Shown: piece by piece, positions 17,026 to 29,250 of the stretch | How the letters are laid out: each line of letters opens with the position of its first letter | Position numbering within the stretch: the stretch's first letter is position 1 | Assembly: GCF_020497125.1 (NCBI RefSeq) | Contig: NC_059075.1 | Coordinates: forward strand, 42,010,003 to 42,074,002 | DNA length: 64,000 nucleotides | DNA from: Mauremys mutica | Lineage: Eukaryota > Chordata > Testudines > Geoemydidae | Direction of reading: 5' to 3' | Made by a program: the position numbers and the translations under genes | Notes under the pieces: model-generated | Databases searched by the model: none | What the model was told of the DNA's origin: nothing | The model's input: the letters and a program-made list of their open reading frames with translations, nothing else

Positions 17026-17969
17026 AATTAGTCTAAGGGAAAGAAACCAACTGAGGGAAAACAAAACAATCACCCAGCGCATTCCTCAGGTGATGGACCA
17101 AAACAAAGCTGTGTGTTTGCTTTCTCAATGGCTGGCACAGAAAAGGCTGGATGAAAGCCAGTTGGTTTAAGTTCAACTGAACATGATGGAAGAGATACTG
17201 ATTGGTGTAGAAAGTACCTCGAGGAGGCTAGCAATATCTATTACTGCTCCATCAAGTGAGGGAATCTATCTGCCCATTGTCATGGATGTACATTCTCAGG
17301 GTGCTACTCAATATTTCCTCTCCAGTACTACTAGATAAAAATATCTTTTCCCATCTTTAGATGTCAAAAAAAGCATCCTCTCTTCAGTAAGAAAGGCCTC
17401 ACCTTGATCTATGCCTTTGTTACAACTACACTAGACAACTAACATGCACTAACTTGTAAACAGAACAATGTTTTGATCAAGGTACATATAGTCACTGGTC
17501 ACTACAGGAAATTTGTTCTGTTTTCCTTTCTTGTTTCTCATAAACCCTTGGAAACATGAAACTGAAATCAGTCTCATCCCTCACTCACAGACTTGTCAAC
17601 CTGGTTTTACCTGCAAAGACTAGAGCTACTAGCATGCTGGTTGTCACTGTGAAGACAGAGACAACAGACTTCCCATTGGAGCTACAAGTGCACCGGTTTG
17701 TTACGAGTACAACATACACGTCACTACTGGGTCACGAGGACAACATGCACATTGATTTAGCACCACAGGATTGCTTGCAAGGACTGCAGGCAAGGACTTG
17801 CACCTTGTGAAAGGTTTGGGGATTTTTTCTTCTTGTATCTTTAAGGGAAAAGTAGCCATTTTTTTTTTAAAGAGGGAACTGCCTAGAGCAGGGCACAGTC
17901 TTTGCAAGCAGCTGTAAAGGAATTTGATAATCTGATTGTGGTAGGGGAAGGAAAGGCCTGGAGAGCTCA

Positions 17970-18638
<669 letters not shown>

Positions 18639-18641
18639 CTA

Positions 18642-20056
18642 CTAAACACGAAAACAAACAATTAGCACCAGCCACTAATGTCACTAGATCAGCATAAACA
18701 GCACATCACTAGATCAGCATAAACTAGAGCCTTCTTCACACCAGCAACTTGGTTAGACACTCACCTTGGACCTGCCCAATAGGACTAATGCAGACAAACT
18801 GTTCTTCTTGTGCTACAGCTCAGTCTTCCCTTTAAAATTAGGGCTACCACTTCCCCTTCCCAGCCAAGAGCGTCTCATACTATAGCAATTAGAGACAAGT
18901 TTATGCCTGACATGGACATGAGATTGCATTTTCTTCCTTGAAGCACTATATCACAGTATCCAGCCTAAAAGTGAAATGGCCTGCATTCAGAACACCATGT
19001 GATGTCATACCATCAGCTCTTATAAGCAAAAAACAGGATTGGGCCTGCTCAGTACATGGATTGGAGACCTCTACCAGTCACGTAGGGACTGAGTGACTTA
19101 ATAGGTGGCACACTTGGGTCAGACCAATGGCACAATGGGCATTACAGACTCTATGCTGCATGAGGGTCAGTCTTTCCAAAGAGGAATAAAGCTTAAGTCT
19201 CATTCTAATGCAGTCACGAAGATTCCATGATGCTTCCCCCCACCACTCCTCTTTTTTTTTTTTTTTGAGGTGGGGGAAATCAGGCATTAACTCCTGGAGT
19301 ACTGATCAAATTTCAGTCTGTGTAATTATAGTCTAGTTTGTTACATCTCCTCAGCCATTGCAGTTCTTTATGGGATTGTTCTTCATCTCTCATCCAAAAC
19401 TGTTGTGTAGTGTTGCTGTGCACTATCAAACAGCTGTGGTTTCCCACCCCACAAATGACTGCTCCCTCGATATACAGTGTGTCTTTAATCTAATGCACTT
19501 TGGAGTAAGATACTACAAAAACAAGATCCTGTTATTACACAATAAATCCACTCCTACTAAGATTCTGACACTTTCTAATCAGAGAAACAAACTGAACCCA
19601 CAACACAGAAAACTGAAAACACTTTATGGGAATATTTACAATAGATTTGTGTACACCGGGGTAGAGTTGCCTCAGGAAATAGAGGACATTGTGCCTTGCC
19701 CTCCGCCAGAGCCCTGATGGGGCCAGGACCTGGGGATTGAGAAGCTTCAGGGAAACACACAGGACAAGCAGGTAAAATCCTCCATCACCCAACCCCAGCA
19801 CAGACCGACGCTAGGACTCGTGTTCCATTTCCTCAGCTACTCTCCCAGCTCATCTCCCCACCGCCGGCTGTCACCCTTCGGCCGGAACCACCCTCGGCGC
19901 CCTCCCTGCCTGGGCCCCGTACCCCCCACGGGCCCCAGCTGCCCCCCGTCGCTGTCTGGCACCACCCCAGGCCCTGGCATCATCCCCCGGCCTATGTCAG
20001 ACCTTCGCACTAACCAACTCACCCGGGCCGGGCCAAGGCGGGTCTCACTCACTCAC
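18642..20056. other. First intron (5' UTR intron)
   Basis: 1.4-kb intron between the non-coding exon and the start-codon exon. A 24-bp unit containing CACTAGATCAGCATAAAC is tandemly duplicated at about 18684-18725. A T-run lies at 19252-19266. The frame at 19358-19717 has no recognised homology. Confidence 0.6.
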
Positions 20057-20340
20057 CCGCCACCCAGCGCCCGCCTCGGCCTCTCCGCTGTCCTCGGCCT
20101 CCTCTCGGAACGGGACTTCCGGTCGCGGGGTCACTTCCGCCCCGCACAGCGCCACGCCCCCTCATCGTGCACACTTCCGCCCCGCGCGGCGGGGAGTGTA
20201 CGAACGATGAGCGGCTGTAGGAGGCGCGTGGGGTGGAGACGGGGGCCGCGAGCTGTGCAGCCTCCTGAGGGTTCCGCAGCTCAGGCCACCGGGGCAGGAC
20301 GATGCCTGCGCTCTGTTCTCTCCTCCCTTCGGGCACTTTC
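19830..20340 (-). promoter_or_regulatory. CpG-island promoter of GPATCH2L
   Basis: The only strongly CpG-rich, high-GC block near the 5' end of the gene. It carries an ETS/GABP-type site ACTTCCGG at 20115-20122 and two identical copies of CACTTCCGCCCCGC at 20132-20145 and 20172-20185 (ETS-like core next to a GC box). No TATA box is evident. This is the usual housekeeping promoter layout, with a broad start expected between about 20100 and 20200. Confidence 0.8.
20057..20150 (-). other. GPATCH2L: Probable non-coding exon 1 of GPATCH2L
   Basis: On the minus strand GGTGGCGG|GTGAGTGAGTGAG at 20057/20056 is an excellent splice donor directly downstream of the ETS/GC-box cluster. A tandem GTGA repeat offers an alternative donor 4 bases further on. 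The 5' boundary is a guess from the promoter motifs. The exon contains no ATG in frame with the protein, consistent with translation starting in exon 17971-18629. Confidence 0.65.
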
Positions 20341-20556
20341 TTTGCAGCGGCAACAGCTTGCCAGGCAGGGGGCTGGCCCCACTACTGTGCTGCCTAAACA
20401 GAGACCTGGAGGCTTGGTGTGACCCAGCCTGTTCCCCCTCTCCCAGGGAAGTGGATCCACTGCCTCCTTCCCTCTCAAGGCAATGAGATCTTTGGGGGAC
20501 TCTACCATGCCCCCACCAAGAGCCCTAGACTAGGACCTGGCTTTAAGCACAGCAGC

Positions 20557-20722
20557 AGTGGTGAGATCTCAGTGGTTTGAGCATTGGCCTGCTAAACCCA
20601 GGGTTATGAATTCAATCCTTGAGGGGGCCATTTGGGGATTTAGTTGGGGATTGGCCCTGCTTTGCGCAGGGGGTTGGACTAGATGACCTCCTGAGGTCCC
20701 TTCCAACCCTGATATTCTATGA
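20557..20722 (+). repeat. Turtle tRNA-derived SINE (Cry I-type), second copy
   Basis: CAGTGGTTTGAGCATTGGCC and the B box GAATTCAATCC match copy 8411-8612. The 3' part GGACTAGATGACCTCCTGAG and CCTTCCAACCCTGATATTCT equals the 3' end of the CR1 LINE at 30217-30298, showing the shared tail used for retrotransposition. The A-box region is altered (GAGATCTCAGTGG). Confidence 0.85.
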
Positions 20723-22261
20723 TCTCAGGGTTGGGTGGGACTCTTTTACCCTACTCAGATTATTTGTTGAGCCTCATCTTTGCTGTACAGGTGTGAGCAC
20801 AAGACTCCTACCCCAAGGAGCTCACAATAGGACAAGATGATAGGCAAGTGAGACACAAGCCAAAATCGTTCTTGGCATGATAAAATCTGTGTGACTAAAG
20901 TCTGAGGAGATTGGGGGCTTGGGTCTCTATCAGAGGTGGATGTGACCCAGCTAGTACCTGCCCCCAAGGTATGCTACATCTACAGAGTGTGGTGTTTGGC
21001 TGAAGTGGACAGATGGGATTCCATCAGTCTTTATCCTACTGAATGGGTTCATATCCTCTATGCCCAGTTATTATTGTCTGTGTTCACAGACGGCACCCAA
21101 ACACAACAGGCAGTGGATACCTCACATAGCAGTATTGCTACATACAAAAAGGCTGTTTGTTACAGGGGAGAGTGCAGCACTCAAAAGTCAGGGAGTGGCA
21201 ACATTCAGGTTGTTCACACATTACCATACAGCATTCAATTACATGTCCATGGACTGTTTTCTCTACCTCATTCAATGCATATGTTGTACAGTCACAGTGA
21301 ATAAGGCAGATGCCTACCAACATATGGTCTCACTCTGCTTGGTGTCCCCTTCAGGTTACCTTTGTTTGACCCTTTGACCTTCACACCAGCCTGTTACATT
21401 TTTGGTAGTCCCCTGTAATTATTTGAGTACCTGGACCTTGGGGATCCTCCCTTAAGGCTGGGGGAGGATCCTTTAGCAGTGGGTGGGCACTTCCCGGAAT
21501 CCAATAGGAACATATGGTCCCATGTACACCATTCAACCTCTGCACACTCCTGCCTCATTCACTATCCATCCTGTACACTGAATGAATGGAGGTACTGAAG
21601 AAAAAAAATAGTATGTAATCATGTAATTACAGACTGCATGTCCAATGACCACCTGGTCTAGTGGTCAGCTCATGGCCTTGTATCTTCTCTCAGCCTAGTC
21701 ATCCCAGAGAAGGCTGACGGGGGTCACAATCACCTCCATATACTCCAACCCCTCCCCCCGAGATTCTGTCACTACAGTGGAGCAGCGGAGGGGGGAGATA
21801 GGGGGACCCACACCCACTCCAGGTCCCAACACAGGGCCCTAGGGTTTATCAAAGTACCCAGCCCACTTATTGAGCTACTCCAAATTATGTTTTCCCTTGG
21901 GTACTTCCTACCACACTAGAGCTCCTCAGTTTGGGGCATGGGGACTTAGCAGACTCTCACTAGTCTCTCTTTTAGGGTTTTTCAGCTCCCGGAGGGGCAG
22001 CAAACCTAGTCCCTGCTACTAGAGCAGCCATCACAAAGCTTTTGCCACTCCTGCCACAGCCGCAGCCTTGCTTCCTGATGCCACATACAACTCATTTCCC
22101 CCCTTTTCCTGGGCTACCAGTGTCCTTTTAAACTGTTCCTCCACTGAGAACATGCCCTGCACCTCCCTAGCCCAGTATTGCTGTACTCCCAGTCCTGGTT
22201 CAGAGTGAGGCCTGTAGATGCCATCACACTGTATTATACTGCATAAGCACATGGGTCAGAG
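20723..22261. other. Intergenic, no recognised feature
   Basis: Between the SINE and the antisense CR1 fragment I see no coding or repeat family. A hairpin GGATCCTCCC...GGGGGAGGATCC lies at about 21438-21472. The open frames at 20936-21377 have no homology I recognise. Confidence 0.4.
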
Positions 22262-22640
22262 GTAATGTTGCATTTATTTTGGCATTTACTAGAAAACATC
22301 TAGCCCTTCCTTTGGAGAGGACTGCAGGATTGTTCCCTACATTAATTTTTCCAGGATTTTGTCCAATCTAGTTTTAAATATTCCAAGTGAGGGTCTTCCA
22401 CCATTTCTCTTGGGAAACTAACACAGGACTTGCCTGACTGATCAGATTAGTGGCCTGTCTAGCTGCTATTCTGTCTCAAAAAGTGACCAATACCAGATGC
22501 TTCAGGGGAAAGCATAAAACTTCTAGTCCAGTAACTCAAATAAACCTCATCATTAGGAAATGTCTCTTCATGTACAGCCTAAATTTTCCTTTTCTTAACT
22601 TCATCCCCTCATTCTTTAGTTCATTCTTTGGACACGGTAA
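22262..22640 (-). repeat. CR1 LINE 3' fragment, antisense
   Basis: Read on the minus strand it gives the CR1 C-terminal/3' sequence order: GATGAAGTTAAGAAAAGGAA, then the 'CCCTGAAGCATCTGGTATTG' motif, then 'TTTAAAACTAGATTGGACAA'. The same words occur in sense orientation near 30050-30190 and 40140-40200. It is diverged and has no open frame. Confidence 0.7.
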
Positions 22641-22699
22641 ACAAATCTCCTTCCTTGCTTACTCCCTTCAGAGCAATGTGGAGACAATGCATTTAGAGA

Positions 22700-22766
22700 C
22701 CAATCCAATGCCCAACAAAGTCAATGAGTGTCTTTCCACTGACTTCAATGGGTGTAGGATTGGGTC
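22700..22766. repeat. Short palindromic repeat, second copy
   Basis: CCAATCCAATGCCCAACAAA ... CACTGACTTCAATGGGTGTA then GGATTGGG forms a ~66-bp imperfect palindrome. The core GTCTTTCCACTGACTTCAAT parallels GTCTTTCCATTGAATTCAAT at 15620. Confidence 0.5.
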
Positions 22767-23201
22767 TTTATCCTATTGGAGAGGGACAGAGCAACCTTCC
22801 CCCCATTCCCAGGTTGACAATAGAGACAAACTGGATGGAGCTGCATCCAGCAGTCTCAGCTGGAGTGTGGTATCATAGAATCTTGAGGAAGTTAAACTGA
22901 AAGTAAAAGGCAGAGAAAAACGGGGTATCCGGGGATGCTCCAGAATAAGCAGGACATTGATTTATTCTGTGATTCTGCAGTTGAAGGTTATGAAATAGAA
23001 ATAACTTTCTCACCACTAGTTGACTTTTGGTGTCTTGCCCAGTGGTCTGCTCACTGGCACATTCCTTACAACCATGGGTCGCGGCACGTATAAGAGGCTG
23101 GGGGAGGCTAAGCCTCCCCAAAAAAGGCTGGTCATGCAGGAGGGCAAATGCTGCGGATGCGGCACAGGTCACATCCCTTTGGAGGAGTGCCAGCCTGCTG
23201 C

Positions 23202-24196
23202 TAGGGTGACCAGGTGTCCGTTTTTTGACCGGAACACCCGGTTGAAAAGGGACTCTAGCGGCTCTGGTCAGCACCGCCTACTAGGCTGTTAAAAGCCCAG
23301 TTGACGGTGCTGCAGTGCGAAGGCAGGATAGTCCCTACTTGTCCTAGGGCACCGTGCTGTGCCCTTGAAGCGGCCAGCAGGTCCAGCTCCTAGGCAGAGG
23401 GGCCGCAGGGCTCCATGCGCTGCCTGAGCACCAGCTCCGCACTCCCATTGGCCGGGAACCAGACAATGTGAGCTGGGGGGTGTGTGCTTGTGGGCGAGAT
23501 CAGCGCTCCTGCCACCACCCACCTAGGTGCCGGACCTGCTGGCCGCTTCTGGGGTGCAGCACAGAGCCAGGACAGGCAGGCAGCCTGCCTTAGCTTTGCT
23601 GTGCTGCTGACTGGGAGCCACCTAAGGTAAGCCTGCACTCCAACCCGCTGCCCCAGCACTGAGCCCCCCAAACCTGGAGCCCCTTCCTGCATTCCAAACC
23701 CCTTATCCCCAGCCCCACCCCAGATTTGGCACCCCCAGTCCAGAGCCCTCACCCCCCCACACCCCAAGCCCCTGCCTCAACCTGCAGTCCCCTCCCACAT
23801 TCCAAATCCCTTGGCTCCACCACCCAGCCTGGAGCTTCCTCCTGCACCCCAAGCCCTTCATCCCCAGTCCCACCCCATAGCCCTCACCCACTCCTGCACC
23901 CCAACTCTCTGCCCCAGCCCAAAGCCCCCTCCTGCACCCCAACTCCCTGCCCCAGCCCGAAGCTCCCTCTCGCACCCTGAACCCTTAATTTCTAGCCCCA
24001 CCCCAGAGCCTGCAACCATTTAGAGCCCTCCCCCCCTCCTGCACCCCAACCCCTGCCTCAGTCCAGTGAAAGTGAGTGAGGGTTGGGGAGAGCGAGCCAC
24101 CGAGGAAGGGGGAATGTAGTGAGCGGGGGCAGGGCCTTGGAGAAGGGGTGGGGCTAGGGAGTTCAGTTTTATGTGATTAGAAATTTGGCATTCCTA
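23202..24196. mobile_element. Non-autonomous hAT-like element with C-rich minisatellite core
   Basis: The ends TAGGGTGACCAGGTGTCCG and, reverse-complemented, TAGGAATGCCAAATTTCTAATC match the ends of 36916-38155. Flanks CCTGCTGC (23194-23201) and GCCGCTGC (24197-24204) are a 6/8 target duplication. The core from about 23640 to 24060 repeats the theme CCTGCACCCCAACTCCCTGC. The frames at 23726-24023 translate only this repeat. No transposase is encoded. Confidence 0.7.
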
Positions 24197-25254
24197 GCCG
24201 CTGCCTTTGGAGCACCAGAAATGAAACTCCCTAGAAGTGAGGGAGCCACTGGTGCCCAGACTGTGGCCCCACCCATGCTTGGCCACGAGGCGCCGCCCCC
24301 ATTCATCCTCTTCCCCTGAGGCCCTGCCCTTGCTCCGCCTCGTCTCATTAAGCCCCCTCTGCCGCACTGAGGAGCAAGTGGCTGGCAAGTGGGGGACATG
24401 GGGAAAGAGGCAGAGAGGAGCCGGCAGGCGAAGGGGGGCTTGTGGAAAGGAGTGGAGAAGAGCAGGTGGTGGGGGGGGCTTGGGGGAGGGAAGAGGCAGA
24501 GTGAAGGCAGGGCCTCAAGAGTGTGGAGTTATAGTCCAGGCACTGGTGCCCCCCCACACTTCTAGGGAGCTTCCAGTGCTCACGTGTAAGCCTCCCCAAA
24601 CAGAAGGCGAACGCATCACCTATGCTTACAACGATTTAGCACACTCTCATGCCACAACACGTGTCCCTACATTGCCTGGAAGGTGGGCACGTTAGACCAA
24701 TATGCATAGCTGTCAGGGAATGGCATAGTTCTTGTGTCCCATTCACGAAGAGCCACTGCTCCTCCCACAGAGAGCACCAATTACTCTTTATTTTGACCTC
24801 TTCTAGTTGACAGTTCTGTGCCCCAGCCTGACCGAAGGTTGTCAGAGGAGCTGTGGCTGCATACGTGGTCTCTCAAACCCAGCTGGAAAAGGGCCTGTAT
24901 CTCCTCGTGCTTGACTCAGTGTCTAATCTTCAGTCACTTTCTGATTTAGTGGGTGTATATTATCAGTCACCACAGGTTGTTTATGAAGTTCTTATTTATG
25001 GAAATATCAGCAACTAGCTTGTCTGACCTCTGGCCCTGGTTTGAATGAAAGTTACATCTTCCCTATTGAAAGCCTGACATTCCTGTATTGATTTTTTGAA
25101 GATTTGTGCTTTGGTAGGTCCCATTGCTGGAGTTTCAGCTCCTGTTTCTACAGATCATTAGCTGCTAATGGAAGCTGTGTGTTCACAGCTTGTACCAGGT
25201 GCTTATTCTATTGTTGTTTGTTTTCTTTTGGTTTTTAGTCATGGGAAACATGCA
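24197..25254. repeat. Inverted-repeat region (arms 24229-24260 and 24541-24580), then unique DNA
   Basis: CTCCCTAGAAGTGAGGGAGC and the later CACACTTCTAGGGAGCTTCC are inverted copies. AGGCTAAGCCTCCCC at 23106 and TAAGCCTCCCC at 24588 may mark the edges of a larger repeat into which 23202-24196 was inserted: removing it joins GCCTGCTGC to CTTTGGAGCACC. Class unknown. From 24610 to 25254 nothing was recognised. Confidence 0.4.
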
Positions 25255-25345
25255 TCTAGTGAGGTGGACACAAGGACTCATGGGTTCTATTTCTGGCTCT
25301 ACCACTGACTACATATATCCAAGTCAAACTTAATTTTGTTATTTC
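25255..25345 (+). repeat. MIR fragment
   Basis: ACTCATGGGTTCTATTTCTG and GCTCTACCACTGACTACATA match the MIR head; the downstream CORE part is degraded. Confidence 0.5.
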
Positions 25346-25364
25346 CTGCCCATATTTCTAACGG

Positions 25365-26150
25365 CAGATCCTTTGTATTCTCTGTCCTCATTAGGGTTTG
25401 CAGCTCCTCCCAATTTAGTATCAACTGCAAATTTCTTTAACATGCCTCTCATCCAGATCATCAATAAAGACATTAAATAAAAACAAGCCTAACCCCCACA
25501 ACCCAGTTCTTTGCCATTTTATATTTCCTTTTGTTTATAGTCCTTCTGCTAGTTTTTTATCCATGCGGCAGTGCTCATATTCAAGCCAATATCAATTCAT
25601 TTTTCAAGTAACGTTTTACAAGGCACTGTATCAAATGCTTTAAGTCCAGATATATTACATCTGTGGCATTCTCTTCATCCATTAATTTTGTAAATTTAAT
25701 CAGAGAAAGTAATCAGGTTTGACTGACGTGATTTGTTCTTTATAAATCTATGCTGCTTCTTATTACTCATAGTTCTGTTATCCTCTAGATGTTTACATTT
25801 TTCTCTTCTTTTACTATTTATTCCATTAATTTACCAGGAACAAAAGTTAGACTGAAAGAGCGATAATTTTCCAGGATCACTTTTTTTTTTTTTTTTTTAA
25901 AGAATGGCACTACATTTGCTTTTTTAAAGTCTTCTGGCATCTTTCCTAGTTTGTTATGATGTTCCAGAAAGTTCAGGCAGTTCATTGAGTTTGTTAGCTG
26001 ATCCCCACACCACCACAGAATGCTGATTTCTATACAAGCTATTTTCCTAAGTATTCCCTTACTTGTTTTTCACCAGCCTTTTCAGTGACAAAGTTTTCAT
26101 TACTTCCTAACTGTGAGGCTCTTTACCTTATTTTTCTTGTTGAAGAAAGA
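25365..26150 (-). pseudogene. Decayed CR1 reverse transcriptase, antisense
   Basis: Minus-strand translation yields scattered reverse-transcriptase words in the right order: ...MPEDFKKANVVPFFK, then ENATDVIYLDLKAFDTVPCK, then LFLFNVFIDDLDERHVKE. These correspond to the CR1 palm segments seen intact at 28540-29420. Many stops and indels are present, and an A-run (T-run on plus at 25881-25898) lies within it. Confidence 0.75.
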
Positions 26151-26454
26151 TTTTTTTTTAAAGTAAATCACTATCAAGACCATTTTTTAGTTATTGATTC
26201 CACCCCCCCACCCCCCCTCATGTATCAATGGACAGTCTTTCTGGTACTTTTGTTGCATTAATTTAATTGTAAATTTCCTTCTTATTCTCTTTTTTAACCC
26301 TTTTGATGGCAGTAACTAATTCTGCTTTATCACAGTATATTGCTTTCCCTTCCACTCTTCCATTTCCTGTACAGGGGTTTTTACCCTAAAATCTTAGATC
26401 CCTCCTAAAATCTAATCCCCTTGTACTACTGCAATCAATTTTTGTACTTCAGGA

Positions 26455-26640
26455 TGTAAGACAGCTACTAAATGCCGAGGTTTCGGAAGAAACATCCCTT
26501 ATGGGCAGGTTATTCCATCAGTATCCACTTCAGAATCTCTTGCACCTTCCTCTGAAGTATCTGGTCTTGGCTGCTGTTATAGATGTGATGCTGGATTAGA
26601 TAGACAATTATGTAGCCATTCCTACGTTCATATGTCCTAG
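26455..26640 (+). repeat. CR1 LINE 3' end fragment
   Basis: ATGGGCAGGTTATTCCATCA, TCTTGCACCTTCCTCTGAAG and TATCTGGTCTTGGCTGCTGT followed by a decayed GGATTAGATAGACAATTATG and ATTCCTACGTTCATATGTCC match a CR1 3' UTR subfamily also seen at 48536-48672. Confidence 0.7.
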
Positions 26641-27229
26641 AGGTGTTAAAGTCTATAGCAGATGCCTGCTGTAGTTTCTCTTATGTTTTCCATTCCTTGT
26701 ACCTTCCTCCTCTCCCCGCGCCCCGAGTATTTCACTGCCACTCTCTTTATGAACAAACTATTTCATTAGGGGCATAAATTTTGGATATAGCAGGCCAAAT
26801 TGTGAAGCATCATTCAAATCAGATTCCTGATGGAGTTTTGCCCGAGTAAGGATGGCAAATTCTGGTGCAGTTTGCAAGAGAAACAAGCAGTGGTAGCAGG
26901 AGCTGACCTGGGTGTTTGCCCCAGGGAGCAGGAACCAGGCTGGCAGAAAAGAGAGCATCAGAATATGGACCCTGAACTTCAGAAAAGCAGATTTTGATTC
27001 CCTCAGGGAACTGATGGGCAGGATCCCCTGGGAGGCTAAGATGAGGAGGAAAGGAGTCCAGGAGAGCTGGCTGTATTTTAAAGACGCTTTATTGAGGGCG
27101 CAGGAACAAACCATTCCAATATGCAGAAAAAATAGCAAATATGGCAGGCGACCAGCTTGGCTTAACAGAGAAATCAGTGAGCTTAAACACAAAAAAGGAA
27201 GCTTACAAGTGGAAACTTGGACAGATGAC

Positions 27230-28075
27230 CAGGGCCGTCCTTAGGCATATGCAGCATACGCAACGGCGTAGGGCACCATGAAATGTGGGGCACCAAATTG
27301 CCCCACATTTCATGGTGCCCTAGGCAGCTGCATGCTGCATACGTGGCAGCACCAGCCCCGGCGACCAGCCCTATCTCTTGGCCAGCCCCCCTCCCGCCCC
27401 CCGCAAGGGGCAGGGCCATCGCTAGGGGTGTGTGGGGCCCCAGACAACTCTCTCTGCCCTGCCTCTTACCCTTCCCCCCTGCCCTGCCCCCAGCCCACCC
27501 CCATTCTACCTCTTCCCCCAGCGACCCCGCACTCACCGGCAGCGGTGGGAAGTGGAGCAACCTGGCCCCAGCCCACTCTACTCCACCAGCTCCCAGCCGT
27601 GGCGCTCCGCTTCCCGCTGCCAGTGAGTCCGGGGAAAGGATCACCCTCTGCACTCACCAGCGGTGGGAAGCGGAGAGACGTGGCCCCAGCCCACCCCGTT
27701 TCCTTTGCCCCAGCCCCAGCCATGTCGCTCAGGTTGGGGAAAGGACCACCTCCGGCTCTCACCGGCGGCAGGAAGTGGAGCGCCGCGGCTGGGAGCTGGC
27801 GGACTAGAGCGGGCTGGGGCCGGGCTGCTCCGCTTCCCGCTGCTGCCGGTGAGTGGGGGATCCTTTCCCCCAAACCCCCTCCCCCAAGCGACATGGCTCG
27901 GGCCGGGACGAGAGAAGCAGAGTGGGCTGGTCCCAGCCCCCCACTAATCTCCCAGGCCACTCTGGGCCTATGGGGCCCCCAAAAGTGGCCCCCCACAGCT
28001 CCTGCCTCCCAGACCCAGGTGAGGGAGGGAGACCTGGGGCTGCTTAGGGCACCCAAATGGCTAGGGACGGCCATG
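27230..28075. mobile_element. Non-autonomous hAT element inside CR1
   Basis: A perfect 8-bp target duplication CAGATGAC flanks it at 27222-27229 and 28076-28083. The terminal inverted repeats are CAGGGCCGTCCTTAGGC and, from the right, CATGGCCGTCCCTAGCC. A second inverted pair near the left end, CACCATGAAATGTGGGG and CCCCACATTTCATGGTG at 27277-27319, makes a hairpin. The GC-rich filler creates chance frames of up to 298 codons which are not proteins. The insertion interrupts the CR1 linker region. Confidence 0.9.
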
Positions 28076-28934
28076 CAGATGACTAGGGAGGAGTATAAAA
28101 ATATTGCTCGAGCATGGAGGGGTGTAATCAGGAAGGCCAAAGCACAATTGGAGTTGCAGCTAGCAAGGGAGTGAGGGTAACAAGAAGGGTTTCTACAGGT
28201 ATATTAGCAACAAGAAGAAGGTCAGGGAAAGTGTGGGTCCCTTACTGAATGGGAGAGGCAACCTAGTGACAGATGATATGGAAAAAGCTGAAGTACTCAA
28301 TGCTTTTTTTGCCTTGGTCTTCACAGACAAGGACAGCTCCCAGACTGCTGCACTGGGCAGCACAATATGGGGAGGAGGTGGGCAGCCCTCAGCGGTGAAA
28401 GAAGAGGTTAAGGACTATTTAGAAAAGCTGGACATGCACCAGTCCATGGGGCCAAGTGCAATGCATCTGAGGGTGCTGAGGGAGTTGGCTGATGTGATTG
28501 CAGAGCCATTGGCCGTTATCTTTGAAAACTTGTGGTGATCAGGGGAGGTCCCAGATGATTGGAAAAAGGCAAATATAGTGCCCATCTTTTAAAATGGAAG
28601 AAGGAGAATCCGGGGAACTACAGACTCGTCAGCCTCACCTCAGTTCCCAGAAAAATGATGCAGCAGGTCCTCAAGGAATTTGAAGCATTTGGAGGAGAGG
28701 AAGGTGATCAGGAACAGTCAACATGGATTCACCATGGGCAAGTCATGCCTGACCAACCTGATTGCCTTCTATGATGAGATAACTGGCTCTGTGGATATGG
28801 AGAAAGCGGTGGACGTGAAATACCTTGACTTTAGCCAAGCTTTTGATACAGTCTCTCACAGTATTCTTGCCAACAAGATAAAGAAGTATGGATTGGATGA
28901 ATAGACTATAAGGTAGATAGAAAGCTGGCTAGAT

Positions 28935-29250
28935 CAGTGGTGAGCAACCTGCGGCCCGTCAGGGTAATGCGCTGGCAGGCTGCGAGACAGTTTGTTTACA
29001 TTGGCTATCTGCAAGCACGGCCGCCCGCAGCTCCCAGTGGCCACGATTCATCGTTCCCGGCCAATGGGAGCTACAGGAAGCAGTGCAGGCCGCAGGCTGG
29101 CCACTGCTTTCTGCAGCTCCCATTGGCCAGGAATGGCGAACTGCGACCACGCTCGCGGATGGTCAATGTAAACAAACTGTCTCACGGCCCGCCAGTGGAT
29201 TACTCTGACAGGCCGCATGCGGTCCGTAGGCCACAAGTTGCCCACCACTG
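28935..29250. mobile_element. 316-bp non-autonomous hAT element inside CR1
   Basis: Perfect 8-bp duplication GGCTAGAT at 28927-28934 and 29251-29258. The ends are CAGTGGTGAGCAACCTGCGG and, from the right, CAGTGGTGGGCAACTTGTGG. A further inverted pair, CAGTTTGTTTACATTG and CAATGTAAACAAACTG, lies closer in. Excising it and one duplication restores the CR1 frame through ESWLARLSGSMA. Confidence 0.93.

Noticed and set aside
19820..20422. 200-codon plus-strand frame at the CpG island
   Set aside because: The island and its donor site belong to GPATCH2L exon 1 on the minus strand. The frame is low-complexity and overlaps several equally open frames; stop codons are simply rare in CpG-rich DNA.
23726..24023. 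Proline-rich frames at 23.7-24.0 kb
   Set aside because: They translate the C-rich minisatellite inside the hAT-like element 23202-24196.
27278..28174. 298-codon open frame on the plus strand
   Set aside because: It lies almost wholly in the GC-rich filler of the hAT element 27230-28075 and crosses its border into CR1 linker sequence. Composition is proline/alanine/serine-rich low complexity, with equally long frames on the other strand.
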